Source: Macrothele yani (lineage: Eukaryota > Arthropoda > Arachnida > Araneae > Macrothelidae). From it: 64,000 nucleotides of DNA. A program made the translations under genes and the position numbers. Shown here piece after piece: positions 22,466 through 34,690 of this stretch; the first letter of the stretch is position 1, and each line of letters opens with the position of its first letter. The notes under the pieces are model-generated. The model saw nothing but the letters and a program-made list of their open reading frames with translations. It did not search any database and was not told the DNA's origin. The stretch covers positions 138,219,240 through 138,283,239 of the forward strand of contig CM077013.1 in the NCBI GenBank assembly GCA_039090855.1, written 5' to 3'.

Positions 22466-22796
22466 AATAGAAAACAGAAGTGCGAGGGTAAGATCTCACC
22501 CAACGAAGATCAGAATGAAAAAGAAATTTCGAAATATTTTCTTCAGTTCATGAGAATCCGCGCCAAATGGAAAACAGAAGTACGAGGGCAGGATTTCCCT
22601 CTACGAATATCAGAATGACTAATTTCGAAATATTTTCTTCAGTTCATGAAAATCTCCGCCAAATGGAAAACAGGAATACGTGGGTAAGATCTCACCCAAC
22701 GAAGATCAGAACGAGAAAGAAATTTCGAAATATTTTCTTCAGTTCATAAAAATCCCCGCCAAATGGAAAATCAGAAAAAAAAAAAAAAAAAAAAGA
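22466..22796. repeat. Three copies of a ~97-bp tandem unit ending in poly-A
   Basis: The unit is ggaaaacagaagtacgaggg ... gaaatttcgaaatattttct ... cagttcatgaaaatccccgc, starting near 22468, 22568 and 22663. A ~20-base A run at ~22774-22794 closes it. Confidence 0.85.
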
Positions 22797-23899
22797 GAAA
22801 TGCCAACAGTCAGTTTATTTCTTTACAGGATGCTGCTTTTGGACTCTTCTTAGGTGCTGATGGTAAATAATAAATAATGGTTAGCTAATCGTGGTCCCTT
22901 GACACTAGTACTAAACCGCACTATTCCCAACCAATCAATTTTACGATCACTTAACCCTTTAATGACCAGGAATCCTGTGCAGCGTAGAATACCACAACGT
23001 CCAAAACTGTTGATACTTTTTGAATATTGCTCTCCCATCTCTTTTACAGATTAACAAAAGAAGGATTAGTGTTGGCTGCTACACGAAACTGTCGACCTGG
23101 AGTCTTGATATGCATTGATATATACATTTCCCAGAAGAAATCACTGCATTCTTCTACTGGGAAAAGATGTGAAGTAATGAGAATGATTGATATTGCCTCA
23201 GGAGAAACTAACCCTTTTTTCACTTCTGTGTTTGCTAATCACAATGGCGACTTGGGGTGACTTCTGTTAATCCCGCAGCTGCTGTCTGAATTGAAAGAGC
23301 ATGTCGGGGGTCAGGAATTCTACTCACTCTATTCGGACGATTCGGTCGTTCGTGGTCCTCTGCATGTGCGGGCCTCATGAGCGCGATACAGAGTTAAGAT
23401 CTACTTAAAAGCATTTGCCCTTAGGCAGTTAGTTTTTTTTTCTACCGTGGAATATATTGTATGTTTCTTTCTCTTTATCAGTGACCTCTTGACATTTCGC
23501 CATCACATTTACCGCAAGAAGGTTATGATATCTCCTAACAGCCTCCGTTCCGTTAGCTAAAACGTCAGAAAAGAAAGATCATCAGAAAGTAGAAGTACGA
23601 TGAAGAAACCTCTACATCTGACTCTTAGGAATCAAGATATCGTTGAACTACAGTTTGCATTTAGCGACGAAAAAGAACATTTTGTATCAGAAGAAGTTGA
23701 GCAACCGCATGAAGATATTTGTTCGTTAGGAGACCTAAGGTGTCAAAAAGCATTTTTGTCTTCTATCATAATACCAGAAGCAAAATGGAACAGTTTATTT
23801 CAGGCTAGTTATTGCCACACGTAAGTAGAACACTTGAAATATACAAGTACTCTAAAAGCATTTGTTACAGGAATAATATTTAAATTAAATATTCTCAAT
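22797..23899. other. Unassigned region with unidentified short frames
   Basis: Plus-strand frames at 23027-23260 and 23600-23824 show no motif I can name. The second is acidic and follows an ATG after an AT-rich stretch. Confidence 0.35.
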
Positions 23900-24665
23900 G
23901 CCAATGATGATACAACGGCCGTTCCATAAAAACTCAGAGCAAAATCGCCCAAAATGAAGAAATATACAGTAGGTATAGCAAAGTCTATGTTATTCTTTCT
24001 CAAAGTAACTTCCCTCGGATGATATGCAACGGTTCCATCGTTCTGTCTACTTTCCAAAGCATATGGCGAAGGCATTTTGTGGAAGCTGCTTTAGAACCCC
24101 TGTACAGCTTGAATAACGTCAGCATTTGTGTTGAATGTTGCGCCACGGAACGTCTTCATTGATATTCGCTGGGCGCTTTGTGCGATGCGGAGGTGCACCA
24201 TCTTGAATAACGACAGCATCTGTGTTGAATGCTGCGCCACGTAACTTCTTCATTGACATTCGTTGCGCCCTTTGTTAAGGGGTCGAAATTGTGACCCACG
24301 TCTCATCGACAGTTATTACTTTTCTTAGAAAGTTTGGTTCCTTTCCAATCTATTGTTTCCACTTATGACACACCTGAACTCTGGCTAGCAATCGTTCTCT
24401 CGTTAGGTGATGAGGTACCTATCTGGAACACACCCGATGCAGCAGTAATTCGTAGCGTAGAATGCGCGGAATGCCGACGTTTTTAAAAAGACAGTTGGCG
24501 TCGCTATATCTTCACACATCATTCGTCTATCTTCTTTCAGGATTGCCTAAACACTGTTAAAAATACGCTCCGTAACAAAATTTTTAGGTCGACCAGGCCT
24601 AGGCGCGAGTTCTGCCGAGAGACACCCTTTTTTGAAATCATGGTGCCATCTAAATATCATTAACT
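23900..24665 (-). pseudogene. mariner transposase relic 1, internally rearranged
   Basis: On the minus strand, RKVITVDETWVTISTP gives the first mariner Asp (usual form GDETWV) near 24290-24330. IQDGAPPHRTKR gives the second Asp near 24200. Only ~30 residues separate them instead of about 90, so the middle is deleted. The C-terminal end (ERWNRCISSEGSYFEKE near 24000) is recognisable. An imperfect ~100-bp tandem duplication (ttgaataacg...cattgacattcg) at ~24108-24270 repeats the second-Asp segment. The third Asp was not found. Confidence 0.68.
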
Positions 24666-24687
24666 CACCCAAACATTGTAAGTTTTT

Positions 24688-25884
24688 TTACGCATTCCAA
24701 CCGTAGGTTGAAGAAACGTATATGCTCCAGCTTTGTCCGTCCGTCTGTCCGTCTGTCTGTCGGTCTGTCTGTCGTCCATCTGCCTGTCCGCACGATAACT
24801 TGCGTAAAAATGGTTCGATTTTGATGAAATTTTAGTATGTGGTAGGAGATCACCTGGCGACGAACCCTATTGAAAATGGGCGAAATGGGGTCAAAGTTCA
24901 GGACATAGGAGAGGGATCCATTCCATTGGCTTTATGCGTCATAACTTGCGTAAATATGGTTCGATGTCGATGAAATTTTATTATGTGGTAGGGGACCACC
25001 TGAGTACGATCTTATGACGTCACAATCTCGCGCTTGAGATGTTGGCGCGCGGTCACGCCATCTGTCTCAATACATCACGCGTTGTGTGTGGATCCTATTA
25101 AAGTTTTATGACGTCACACTCTGGCGAGTAGATGGTCGCGATTCCCATCTGCCTCATTACGTCACGCGTTGTGTGCGTATGCCCGTCTGCATGATAACTC
25201 ACGTAAAAATCGTTCGATTTCAATGAAATTTAAGTATGTGGAAGGGGAACAACCTGGGAAGGAACCCTACTGAAAGTGAACGAAATGGGGTCAAAGGCCA
25301 GGACATAGGAGCGGGATCCATTCTACTGCTCTTATGCGTCATAACTCACGTAAAAAAGGTTCGATTTCGATTAAATTTTAGTATGTGGGAGGGGACCACC
25401 TACGGACAAATATTATTGAAAATGGGCAAAATGGGGTCAAAGGTCAGAACATAGGATCGAAATCACTTCTATCGCCATTATGCGTCATAGCTTACATAAA
25501 AATTCTTCGATTTGGATGAAATGTTAGTATGTTGTATGGGCCTGCCTTTAAAATGGGCAAAATGGGGTCAACGAATCCTATTAAAAATGGGCGAAATAGG
25601 TCAAAGGTTGGGACACAGGAGCGGAATCTATTCCATAGCCCTTATGCATCATAACTTACGTAAAAATGCTTCCATTGCGACAAAACTTTATCATGCTATT
25701 TCGGAAGTATACTGAACCGGTTCTGTAGAATATTATTGAAATGGGATAAAAGGTCAGGCACAGGACTGAGATTTATTCCACAGCCATTATCCTCGTAACT
25801 TGAGTGATAATTTGAGTAATGATTTCAGGTATGTTGGAAAGCGTATTATAATCAATGCATTGCATGATTTTACTAACCTGTTTA
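24688..25884 (+). repeat. Left arm of the large inverted-repeat element
   Basis: Contains about six partial copies of the taacttgcgtaaaaatgg-type subrepeat and one segment (25020-25160) with gacgtcacactctggcgag-like sequence absent from the right arm. Confidence 0.8.
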
Positions 25885-26920
25885 CTTTAAACGTGAGTGG
25901 ACGGGTAGCGTCTTGCTGGCTCAGTCACAAACGTTTCATACTCGCTTACATACGATCACGCGTTCGAACTCTACTTGTGGTGAGGAAGGCAGTTTTCCAC
26001 ATCGCAAAGAAAATCTCTTTTGTAAGGTGCATGGGCAAATGTCCGATGAGAACAACCCAAATCGACCGTCCTTTCTGCGAGCTGGAATAGGAGACCGAAA
26101 AAAGGTGGAAACACAGAAGTTTTCTGAAGTGAAGGAAATTGGTGTATTGCCAAATGGGAATCGAAATTCGGGAAATATCTTTATAAAATCGGAGAAAACC
26201 CGAAATTGACATTTTTTGTAAAAAAAAAAAAAAAAGCAGAAAAAAAAATGGAAACAGTAAGAACGGCTCAAAACACTGAATGATTCTATTATTAGACACG
26301 GAAACTTTTCAAAATGGAAATTTCTAAAAAAATCGGAGTGTTGCTTATTGGCGTGTTATTTTCAGGAATATTTCGTGAACTCCTGCCTTGCATTTTTTTC
26401 ACGGCGTATGATTTAACAACATCAGCTGATTAATTTCACTGAATGCATGATCAGTTTACCTGGTCGGTGAGACAGTTTTAGCAGATGTTATTTAAAATAA
26501 ATCACTGACAGTTTTCTTAAATTTTGAGAAACGTAGTGTTTTGATTGATAGGATAATATCTTTGTAAAAGTTCTAGCACCTAGAAAACAAAAGTTAAACG
26601 TTTTAACATCTGTCGATAAAGAGAAACAGACTAGAAGCAAGTCTGATTTAAGAGCAACAGACTAGAAGCAAGTCTGATTTAAGAGCAACAGACTAGAAGC
26701 AAGTCTGATTTCAGCACTGGGAACCGTGACAAAGTGTTGATGACTTTATTTTTATTTATTTATTTAACTATTTATTTTTGAATGACGTGGTAAATGAGTA
26801 GGGTTGTTATTTTCTGTTGACATCCACAGTCAGTACCAGATTACCACTCGCGCCACGCACCCCTTGTTAAGCAGGGGGATCAGTGCCCTTTTGAAAAAAA
26901 AAATGTTTCCAGACATGACG
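25885..26920. other. Interior of the inverted-repeat element, no identified gene
   Basis: Short frames on both strands near 25800-26300 show no known motif. A 31-bp unit (agactagaagcaagtctgat...) is tandemly repeated three times at ~26629-26715. Confidence 0.5.
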
Positions 26921-26924
26921 TAAT

Positions 26925-28225
26925 ACGGTCCACTCAAAAACTTCCGAGACTATGCTGATATGCAACAAAGTACTTACGTCACTTAAGTCAGGCTACGATC
27001 TCCTCAAAGTAGTCTCCTTGCATTTTTGCCAGTGTTGGAACGCCCCCTGGAAGTCCTGTTCGTTAATTGTGTCAAGCACCGTCTGAGATTCGTGCTGGAT
27101 CTCGTCCACGGTTTCAAAACGGCGACCCTTGAGCCTCAGCTTCGTCTTCGGGAACAAAAAGAAGTCGCAGGGGGCCAAATCCGACGAGAAAGGCAAGGCG
27201 GGTGAAAAAGAGTAGTCATGCTGTTGCGGCTGCAAAACTGGCGTGTTGCTAACGCTCTGTGAGCAGCTGCATTGTCGTGATGGAACAGGAAATCGCCCTT
27301 GCGCCACATTTCAGGTTGTTTCCGGCGAATGTCTTCCCTAAGACGCCGCAGAACATCGCAGTAAAAAAGGGTGGTGACTGTCTAACCCCGTGAGACGAAT
27401 TCACGGAGCACAATCCCACGAATGTCGAAAAACACGATGAGCATGCTTTTGGTTGCGCTCAGGGCCTGTCGGGCCTTCTTCGGTCGTGGATATGCCTGAC
27501 TATTCAACTGCGACGACTGTTGTTTAGTCTCCAGGTCGTAACGGTAGACCCAAGTCTCGTCCCCAGTGATGACCCGCGACAGGAACGTTGGTTCATTCAC
27601 CACCTGCTGACGAAGGTCTTGACAGAGTTCGACACGGAGGGCTTTCTCTGCGGGGTTCAGAATCTTTGGCACAAACATTAGAGCAATGCGGTGCATGCTC
27701 AAAACCGACGTCTGAATTGCTTGCACTGTTCCGTATGATACATTCACGATGGTAGCAATGTCTTGAATGGTTCTCCGACGATCGTCATGCACCAGTTCCC
27801 TAATTTTGTCCACATTTTCGGGGGTTTTGCTCGTGGACGGTCGCCCTGACTTCTCGTCGTCTTCCAGTGCCGTTCTACCGCTCTTGAAGCGAGAGTGTCA
27901 CTCGAAACACCTCGTACAACTCATTGCTTTATTGCCATAAACCTGCCGCAACATTTCATGCGTCTCCGTTCCCGATTTGCCGAGTTTGACGCAGAATCTG
28001 ATGTTCGTCGCTGCTCTAGTTTGCAGTCCATACCGAAATCGCAGCTGTGTTCTGTATGTGGTCACAAAATATCGTGTAGCACAGCTCCCGATGTTCACAG
28101 AACGACGCCACTCAGCACAATGACTCATGAACGTCCCTGCCCTCGAACGCTGCTCGCGCATCCACGTACTGCCATCTGTTAGCGCGCTACGTACCTAGTC
28201 TCGAAACATTTGATCACACTACATA
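26925..28225 (-). mobile_element. mariner element 2 with diverged TIRs
   Basis: The left end (ggtccactcaaaaacttccg ... agacta, ~26930-26953) and the complement of the right end (gtgatcaaatgtttcgagac, ~28196-28220) match imperfectly and enclose a transposase of the expected size. Confidence 0.7.
26993..28161 (-). pseudogene. mariner (DD34D) transposase, element 2
   Basis: Nearly full-length mariner transposase. N terminus: CVKLGKSGTETHEMLRQVYG, then RCFE followed by a TGA where Trp is usual, then HSRFKSGRTALEDDEKSGRP. From 27813: DRRRTIQDIATIVNVSYGTV and the catalytic VITGDETWVYRYDLETKQQ (Asp 1). A stop follows FVSRG at ~27383. Next come FLFHHDNAAAHRAL (Asp 2, ~27285) and, after a frameshift near 27210, SSDLAPCDFFLFPKTK (Asp 3). 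It ends at 26993. Two stops and at least one shift make it inactive. Confidence 0.92.
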
Positions 28226-29255
28226 ATTGACATGACTTGAATGCATTATTTTTATTCTTACTATTGTGAAAGTAGTATTTTATGTGCAGTCTCGTGTGCT
28301 TTCATTTTTAAAGGAGCAGTTTCAGTTTTCACAAATCCCCTTAGCTACTTTTCCCTGAAACTAATATGCCTTCCTTCAGGATCACAACTATGTTTACTTT
28401 AGAACTTACTACAAATTCTAATACTATTACATATTTGTAGATTATTAATCGAATTCTACGACGACCTATGAACTGTTACGCAATCAAATTTGAGATATAG
28501 GATGGAAAAAAGCTTCCTCATTTATTGCAAATGGAAGGAAATACGAGTGAGTAAATCAATCAATCAATCGATCGATATCTATCCATCCGATGGGGATGTC
28601 GTCATTTTCCCGGCCATAGGACCCCCCGGTGTATTATTAGTCTGACTCTATCCCTAGCAGAGATGTAGTAATAAAATTTCCGTTACCAGGCAGAAATGCC
28701 CAGTGGCGCCATATTGTGATGATGAACCTAATATTATGTGAAGTGATTAATACTTGAGATTTTTTATCTTAGTTCCAGCTGTGGAGCACAAAAATAATTT
28801 TTCCAGTTTAAACTGTTAAAATGTGGACATGATAACACATATAGAAATATATTTACGCCACCTAGCAAAAAAACTGTGCATCAGGAAAGTTCGAAAATAC
28901 AGCAAATCCTCGTCCAGATAACAGTAAAGAGAACCACTCTGCAAAGCAGTTTCCGAGGGGTATGCGAATTGTGGGAGTACTCAGCACTGTTCTTGCATAG
29001 ATTGCGTGATGTACGTATTTGTGACGTTTCCCAACATTATTTAAGTCAATATCCTTCTACTCAAGGCCGGTTCTGGGGTGTTTGCCGCCTGCGTGCCACA
29101 GATATCTGGCCGTCCATGCAAATGTGGATCGAGTACAAGTAAATATGCTATTAGATTCCTAAAATAACCCACGGCATGGGGGATGTCTTTTTTTACTGTT
29201 CTATATAGTTGGCAGGGGCACAAGCGTACAACGTACAAATATTCTATAATAATAA
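28226..29255. other. Interior of the inverted-repeat element, right of the mariner
   Basis: A 28876-29142 frame is unrecognised. A short (CAAT)n/(GATC)n tract is near 28555-28580. Nothing else seen. Confidence 0.45.
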
Positions 29256-30244
29256 TAACAAGTTAGTAAAATCATGCAATGCATTGATTATGATACGCTT
29301 TCCAATATACCAGAAATTATTACTCAAATTATGCGGATAATGGCTGTGGAACAAATCTCGCTCCTGTGTCCTGACCTTTCACCCCATTTCTATGAAATTC
29401 AACAGAACCGGTTCAGTATACCTCAGGAATAACATACTAAAGGTTTGTCGCAATAGAAGCAGTTTTACGCAAGTTATGAGAATAATGGCTGTGGAATAAA
29501 TCTTGCTTTTGTGCAATGACCTTTGATCCCATTTCGCGGATATTCAACAGAACCGGTTCACTATAACTCCGGAACAACATGATAAAGTTTTGTCGCAATC
29601 CAAGCATTTTAGCTAATTTATGATGCACAAGGGAAATGGAATGGCTCCCACTCCAGTGTCCTGACCTTTGACCCAATTTCGTCCATTTTCAATAGGGTTC
29701 GTCCTCAGTGGCTCTCTACCACATACTAAAATTTCATCGAAATCGAACCATTTTTACACAATTTATTACGCATAAGGGAAATGGAATAAATCCCGCTCTT
29801 ATGCCCTGCCTGACCTTTGACCCCATTTCGCCCATTTTCAATAGGGCTTGTGCCCAGGTGGTTCCCTACCACATACTAAATTTCATCGAAATCGAACCAT
29901 TTTTACGCAAGTTATGGCGCATAAAGGCAATGGAATGGATCCAGCTTCTATGTCCTGACCTTTGACCCTATTTCACCCATTTTCAATAGGGATCGTCCCC
30001 ATCTGGTTCTCTACCACATACTAAAATTTCATCGAAATCGAACAATGTTTACGCAAGTTCTAACGTATAAGAGCCCCTGTTTCGCTCATTTTCAATAGGG
30101 TTCGTCCCCTGGTGGTCCCCTACCATATACTAAAATTTCGTCGAAATCGAACCATTTTCACGTGAGTTATCATGCGGACGGGCGGACGGACGGACGGACA
30201 AAGCTGGAGCATATACGCTTCTTTAACCTACGGTTGGAAAGCAT
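29256..30244 (-). repeat. Right arm of the large inverted-repeat element
   Basis: Complement of the left arm subrepeats, with (GGAC)n at 30177-30200. About 200 bp shorter than the left arm. Confidence 0.8.
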
Positions 30245-30385
30245 AAATAACACAACACAGTATACACTTTTTTTATTTATATGCAAAACAAAACTGTTCA
30301 AAAATATCATAATTACACAGACACTGACACAATGACACATTACACATAAGTACCATAACATAACAAAATGTATGTATGTATCCGT

Positions 30386-30640
30386 GGAGTTAAAAGTGCA
30401 CTCTTTCTTTTTTACTTGCCAGTTCGTCAATTACTTCTGATAATTCCAACCTTTCACACAATTCCTTCTCGATAGCCAACAGTCCTAAACCTCTCTTGAG
30501 TCATTGACGTTCTTAAATATCTCTTTACAAGTTTGAGTTTCGAAAAACTCCTTTCATTTGATACTACACTAACTGGTAGTATCAGAAAAATTCTCAAAAC
30601 TATAAACAGATTAGGAAATAACAAATATATATACGATCGA
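30386..30640 (-). pseudogene. hAT transposase C-terminal dimerisation fragment
   Basis: On the minus strand LLFPNLFIVLRIFLILPVS and NERSFSKLKLVKRYLRTSM match the C-terminal dimerisation region of hAT-type transposases and ZMYM/DUF4371-like proteins. After a frameshift near 30475 the frame resumes as LLAIEKELCERLELSEVI and stops at ~30386. Only the last ~85 residues are present. Upstream the sequence passes into the 3' end of the Penelope element, which probably inserted here. Confidence 0.78.
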
Positions 30641-30746
30641 TGAAGAAACGGGTTTCTGTACGCCCAATTAATGTGAAAGACAATAAAAATAAAAAGTGAA
30701 CTCCGTTTATTAGGCGTATAAAATAAGGGAATCAAAAGATGCTAGC

Positions 30747-30774
30747 TTTCACTACGTCCGGGTAGCTTCGTCAG
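30747..30774 (-). ncRNA. Hammerhead-ribozyme-like core in PLE 2 3' region
   Basis: CTGACGA, then one A, a 5-bp stem (GCTAC/GTAGT with one wobble) with a 6-nt loop, then GAAA. CTGANGA and GAAA are the hammerhead core strands. Same position and strand relative to its PLE gene as the motif at 3487-3515, although the stem sequence differs. Confidence 0.45.
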
Positions 30775-30863
30775 GCATTTAGTAGTTAAAGATCGCAGAT
30801 GCAACTGGAACAAATGTATTTCTAAGAATATAATTAAATTCAAAACAAAACACTTGCACGGTG

Positions 30864-32815
30864 TCACGGGTTGTTTGATCCCAGGGCCGGGTGGTCACGT
30901 GTAACTTCTAGAAGCCGGTGCCATATGAAAGGAAGGCTCGTGGTTACATCTTTGTTACACACATTCCGTCGCGTGATGATCTCGATGGTTTCGCGAAGCG
31001 CAGTAGCTCTTGCGCTGACGTAAGGTGCTAGTTTCTGAAAATCTCCCCATCTGGGAACTGCCCTTTCAGATGCAACATCACGGGCTAGTGCCGTCGTAAG
31101 CTTTCCGGCCTTAATGTCCCTTTGGTGTTCAGAAAAACGGATCTGGAAGAATCTTTTGTCATCCCGATGTAGGACTTAACGGATGCGTCAGGGTAATCCA
31201 AAGGAAAAGCATAGACTCCGGCTTCAGTGAGCGTAGAATTTGATGCGCGCTGGTCTGCTGCGAGGATATCTGACAAAGGTCTAGGAGCTGTCACGCCGAT
31301 ATCATAACCTCGTCTTCGGAGAGCATTCTTCAGGAAGTACGTTAGCCTAGGAATGTAGGGAATCGAACCCACGAACCGGGCTGGCTGTGTCGTGGGGTTC
31401 GCACGAGGCTGCGCGAGAGCGGTTTTTGCAGCATTTCTTACTATTTGGTCGATTGTGATCATGTCGTATCCTGCTGCAGCCGCTAGGTTTCTAATGCTAC
31501 GGATCTCCTCCTCGCATTTGGCCTTGTTCGATGAGAGTTCGAAAGCTCGCTTTGCTCTGTACTTAAAAAGGGCATATTTGCGTGCGGGCGGGCCTGCTGA
31601 GTCAGAGAGTATGGGTTTGTCCACGTGGGTGGGCTTGTAGTAGACTTCTGTGCTAAGAGCACCAGAGGGTAATCTTCTTACTAGTACATCCAGAAAAGGT
31701 AATGCACCTTCGGACTCATAATCTGCTGTGAATTTAATATCTGTGTCCGCATCGTTCATTCTGGCGAGAAAATCACTTAGGTTGGCTTGTCCATGCTGCC
31801 AAACAAAGAAAATGTCGTCAGCGTACCTCAACCATATTTTAGGAACTGTGGCCGAAGATTGCAAGAGTTCATTTTCGGGAGGTCGGAGGACAGCTTCAGC
31901 AAAACCCGCCGACATCGAGGACCCCATAGGTACCCCTTTGTTTTGTTTGTGAATTCTGGATCGGAAGTTGAAAAAATTTGAGTCCGTGACTGCATCCAGT
32001 AGTTTGGAAATAGCTTCCACAGTTTCCGAAGGGTAGAGGCTCGAGTCAGCGATAGAGCGCTTCAGGTTTGTGGTGGCTTCATGCGCCGGCACTGAGGGGT
32101 ATAAAGATTCGGTGTCAAAGCTTCCAATTATGTCGCCTGGAGACACTGTCGTGGATCTCACTCTGGAAACGAAGTCAGCTGAAGAGAGTAGGACACCTTC
32201 GGCTATCGGTAGGAACGGCCGCAAGAAGGACGAGAATGCTTTTTCCAAATTAGCTGAAGGGGCGCATTTCCTGCTGACAATAGGTCTGATTGGATTGCCG
32301 TGCTTGTGATGTTTCAGTCGAGCAAAAAGGAAAAGAACCTTAGCTCCCGGAGGGATCTTGGCAGCCCTTCTAAGTACTTCAGGTAGCGCCTTCATTCTTG
32401 CTATTCGCTTAATCTTGGCCACCCACTTGTTAAACTGATTTACAGCTTGCAGAATGGAATCAGACTGGGTGATGAACTCCTCCAGCTTCCTGTAGTAGTC
32501 GGATTCGTCCATTACTGCAATTTGCCCGGACTTGTCTGTGAGGGTGAAGATCAGGGAGTGCTCTTTCTTGAGGTTGGAGACAGATTTGGGTATTCCCGGT
32601 GCTTTTCCGATTCGGTGTTGTTTAACAGCACGAGTTAAATCTGTCAACACATCCGAGTCTAATCTGGTCCCTTTCTTGGAGCGGAACACTCTGTAGAACG
32701 CTTTCAATGGCGGGAATAACGGCCTTAAGTCCGACTGGTTGGTAAAATGCAAATTTTGGTCCTTTTTGTACAATTTTCATCTCTTCCGGTGAAAAAGACC
32801 GTGAAGAGACATTGA
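30864..32815 (-). pseudogene. PLE reverse transcriptase / GIY-YIG endonuclease, three frames
   Basis: Telomerase-related reverse transcriptase fused to a GIY-YIG nuclease. The long frame is 32773-31085. N-terminal residues NVSSRSFSPEEMKIVQKGPK are in the neighbouring frame before 32745, so one shift lies there. Motif A is IIGSFDTESLYPSVP, motif B GVPMGSSMSAGFAEA, motif C RYADDIFFVW; then LPFLDVLVRR and VYYKPTHVD. The GIY-YIG domain begins AGVYAFPLD...KSYIGMTK. A one-base loss in the A run near 31157 shifts the frame, and the rest (RFSEHQRDIKAGKLTTALA, ATALRETIEI) ends at TGA 30864-30866. All reverse-transcriptase catalytic Asp residues are present, so only about two indels separate it from an open frame. 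This is the best-preserved retroelement gene here. Confidence 0.9.
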
Positions 32816-33937
32816 CTATGGGAATAGCTGGCGGATGCACCCGCCAGGTTTAGGCCTATCAACATCATTATCTCGTAAGTTTTCTCATCGTGCAAAACAA
32901 CGTTATTTCTAATTAGTGTGTGAGTGGCACGGAACCCTTTTAGTATATGTAGGATAAAAAAAATGATTTTGCAATAACGATGGAGCATTCGTGAATGATT
33001 CAATCAAAACAAACGACTTGTCCCTGTGAATGGTGCGCTCTCAGGGGTGGTTTGGCGGTTGCAAAAGGGCCCGGGAAAATTTTTGCAAATGGGCCTCTTC
33101 AGTTCTAGTTCTGCGGTACTATTGTATCACAACTGAAAATCACTTTTTTTGTTTAATAAACGAAACAAAAAGTAAGTTGCTCTGAAAACAGTGGCAAGCA
33201 TAGTACTGGGGAGGAGGTAAAAAAGTACACCCGTCATCCTTAAATTGAAGTGGGTGTTGCGGAAATATTTTCATCGGCCCATGGCAAGCAAGATTTCACT
33301 GCAGAAATATTGTACTGCAATTTCTCTGTTGGAGGACAATCACAGTTAGAAATTACAAGATATTTAAATATCGTAGCAAACTCACTTAATGGACGTGGAA
33401 AAAGCGAATAACCAGGTTTAAAGCAATAGTTTATTTAGTTATGTATGTATTGCTTGGGAAGCTTCTAATCTTGGACACACTCAATATTTACATTTGTTTA
33501 AAAGTTTCTCTTAAGAACGGTAAAGTAAGAACATTAATTAAAAAAAAATGCTTATATAGCCTTTTCATGTTTGACAGATCGTAAAATAAACTTGATTTTC
33601 ATACCCTTGAGCTTCCAGTTCTTAAATTTTCAACGAAGTGGGCTGAAATTCCAGAAATAATTTGAGAGGTAGAGAGAGAGAGAGCTGCTACTAGTAAAAT
33701 TACGTTAGAGTTGTACCAAAAATCCTTTCACGTAGGACATAATTTTTAAATTTAAATAAATGAAAAAAAAATACAGAACTTTTACACTGTAAAGTTTTCC
33801 ATTTGTACTCTAATTTTGTAATTTTTCTATTGTGGGCCATCACAGTTGGAAATTTAAAGATTTTTAAATATCGTGGCCAACAGATTCTTCATTTAGTGAT
33901 CATATATTCATATGTGTTTCAATTACAAACGTCCTTT

Positions 33938-33994
33938 TATGCTGCGGTTATGTATTGTAGGACACCTTAATTTACAATACATAACCGCAGCATA
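33938..33994. repeat. Perfect 22-bp hairpin
   Basis: Arms tatgctgcggttatgtat + tgta (33938-33959) and the exact complement at 33973-33994, with a 13-nt loop. Confidence 0.9.
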
Positions 33995-34534
33995 TTGCAA
34001 CTTAATGTTGAAATGATATCTCCTTAAATGCCTTCATCTGCAGCATTTGTCATTTATCACAAGGAGCATAGGCTGCGTAGGTAGAACAATTCGGGGGAAA
34101 GGGAACACACCCGCAAATAATCTTACAGTTATTTCAAAATACGTTCTTGATATTATTAGCTTTCACTCTGAATTCTGTATTGTCATATAGTGGATAGTAC
34201 ATCCCATAATGACCATTATCTACTATTGTTCTGCAACTTTATCAAGCATGGGTGAGTATTTTCACTACTTTAACTAAAGTAATGAAAAAATTTAGCCCTG
34301 TTCAGCTCCCACCCCAATGCTGTTAATATACGTTGATTGTTGTGCCTCCCGATTTTTCCTGATGCGGGGCCCCTCGAAACATTTCATAATGAAAGGAGTG
34401 GTCAAAGAAACTATTGAAATAGATAGACATCACTTCCGCACTCCGCAGTTGAGAAAGACATCGGTTAACTGCACGGCGAGGTTAGAGTGGAAGTTTGGAA
34501 GAGGAGATTTTTTTTAAATGCTCAAACAGATTAA

Positions 34535-34690
34535 TCATAGTTTCCGGGCTCGTTCGGGCCCGGTCTCTATTTTGCGATATAAAATTTGGGCTGGAGCGAG
34601 CTAGGGCTGACATACTTCGGGCTCGGACGGACTCGGGCTCTTAAATTTGAGCCCGAACTCAGCTCTTATGAGCACATCACTAATGCCTCC
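34535..34690. repeat. GGGCTCG-rich repeat, possible end of another element
   Basis: Repeated gggctcg/gggcccg motifs, ending agctcttatgagcacatcac taatgc. Strongly GC-biased against its neighbours. Similar in style to the GGGTC-rich ends at 58440-58592 and 60333-60450. Confidence 0.5.

Larger units (their letters stand above)
24688..30244. mobile_element. Large inverted-repeat element with ~1-kb arms
   Basis: The ends are mirror images: ttccaaccgtaggttgaaga at the left and its complement at the right (~30235-30244). Each end runs into a (GTCC/GTCT)n tract and then ~160-bp subrepeats (taacttgcgtaaaaatggtt, attttagtatgtggtagggg, aaaatgggcgaaatggggtc). The arms end at matching inner edges near 25884 and 29256 (caatgcattgcatgatttta). 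No transposase of its own was recognised. It resembles fold-back elements with modular arms. Confidence 0.8.
30680..32850 (-). mobile_element. Penelope-like element 2 (EN+), nearly complete
   Basis: Minus-strand element with N-terminal domain, full reverse transcriptase, GIY-YIG nuclease and a 3' UTR with a hammerhead-like core (30747-30774) and an AATAAA at ~30693. It is a different PLE family from the one at 1266-3605. I found no target duplication. Confidence 0.85.

Noticed and set aside
25936..26299. Phe-rich minus-strand frames as membrane proteins
   Set aside because: The hydrophobic stretches come from reading poly-A tracts on the other strand.
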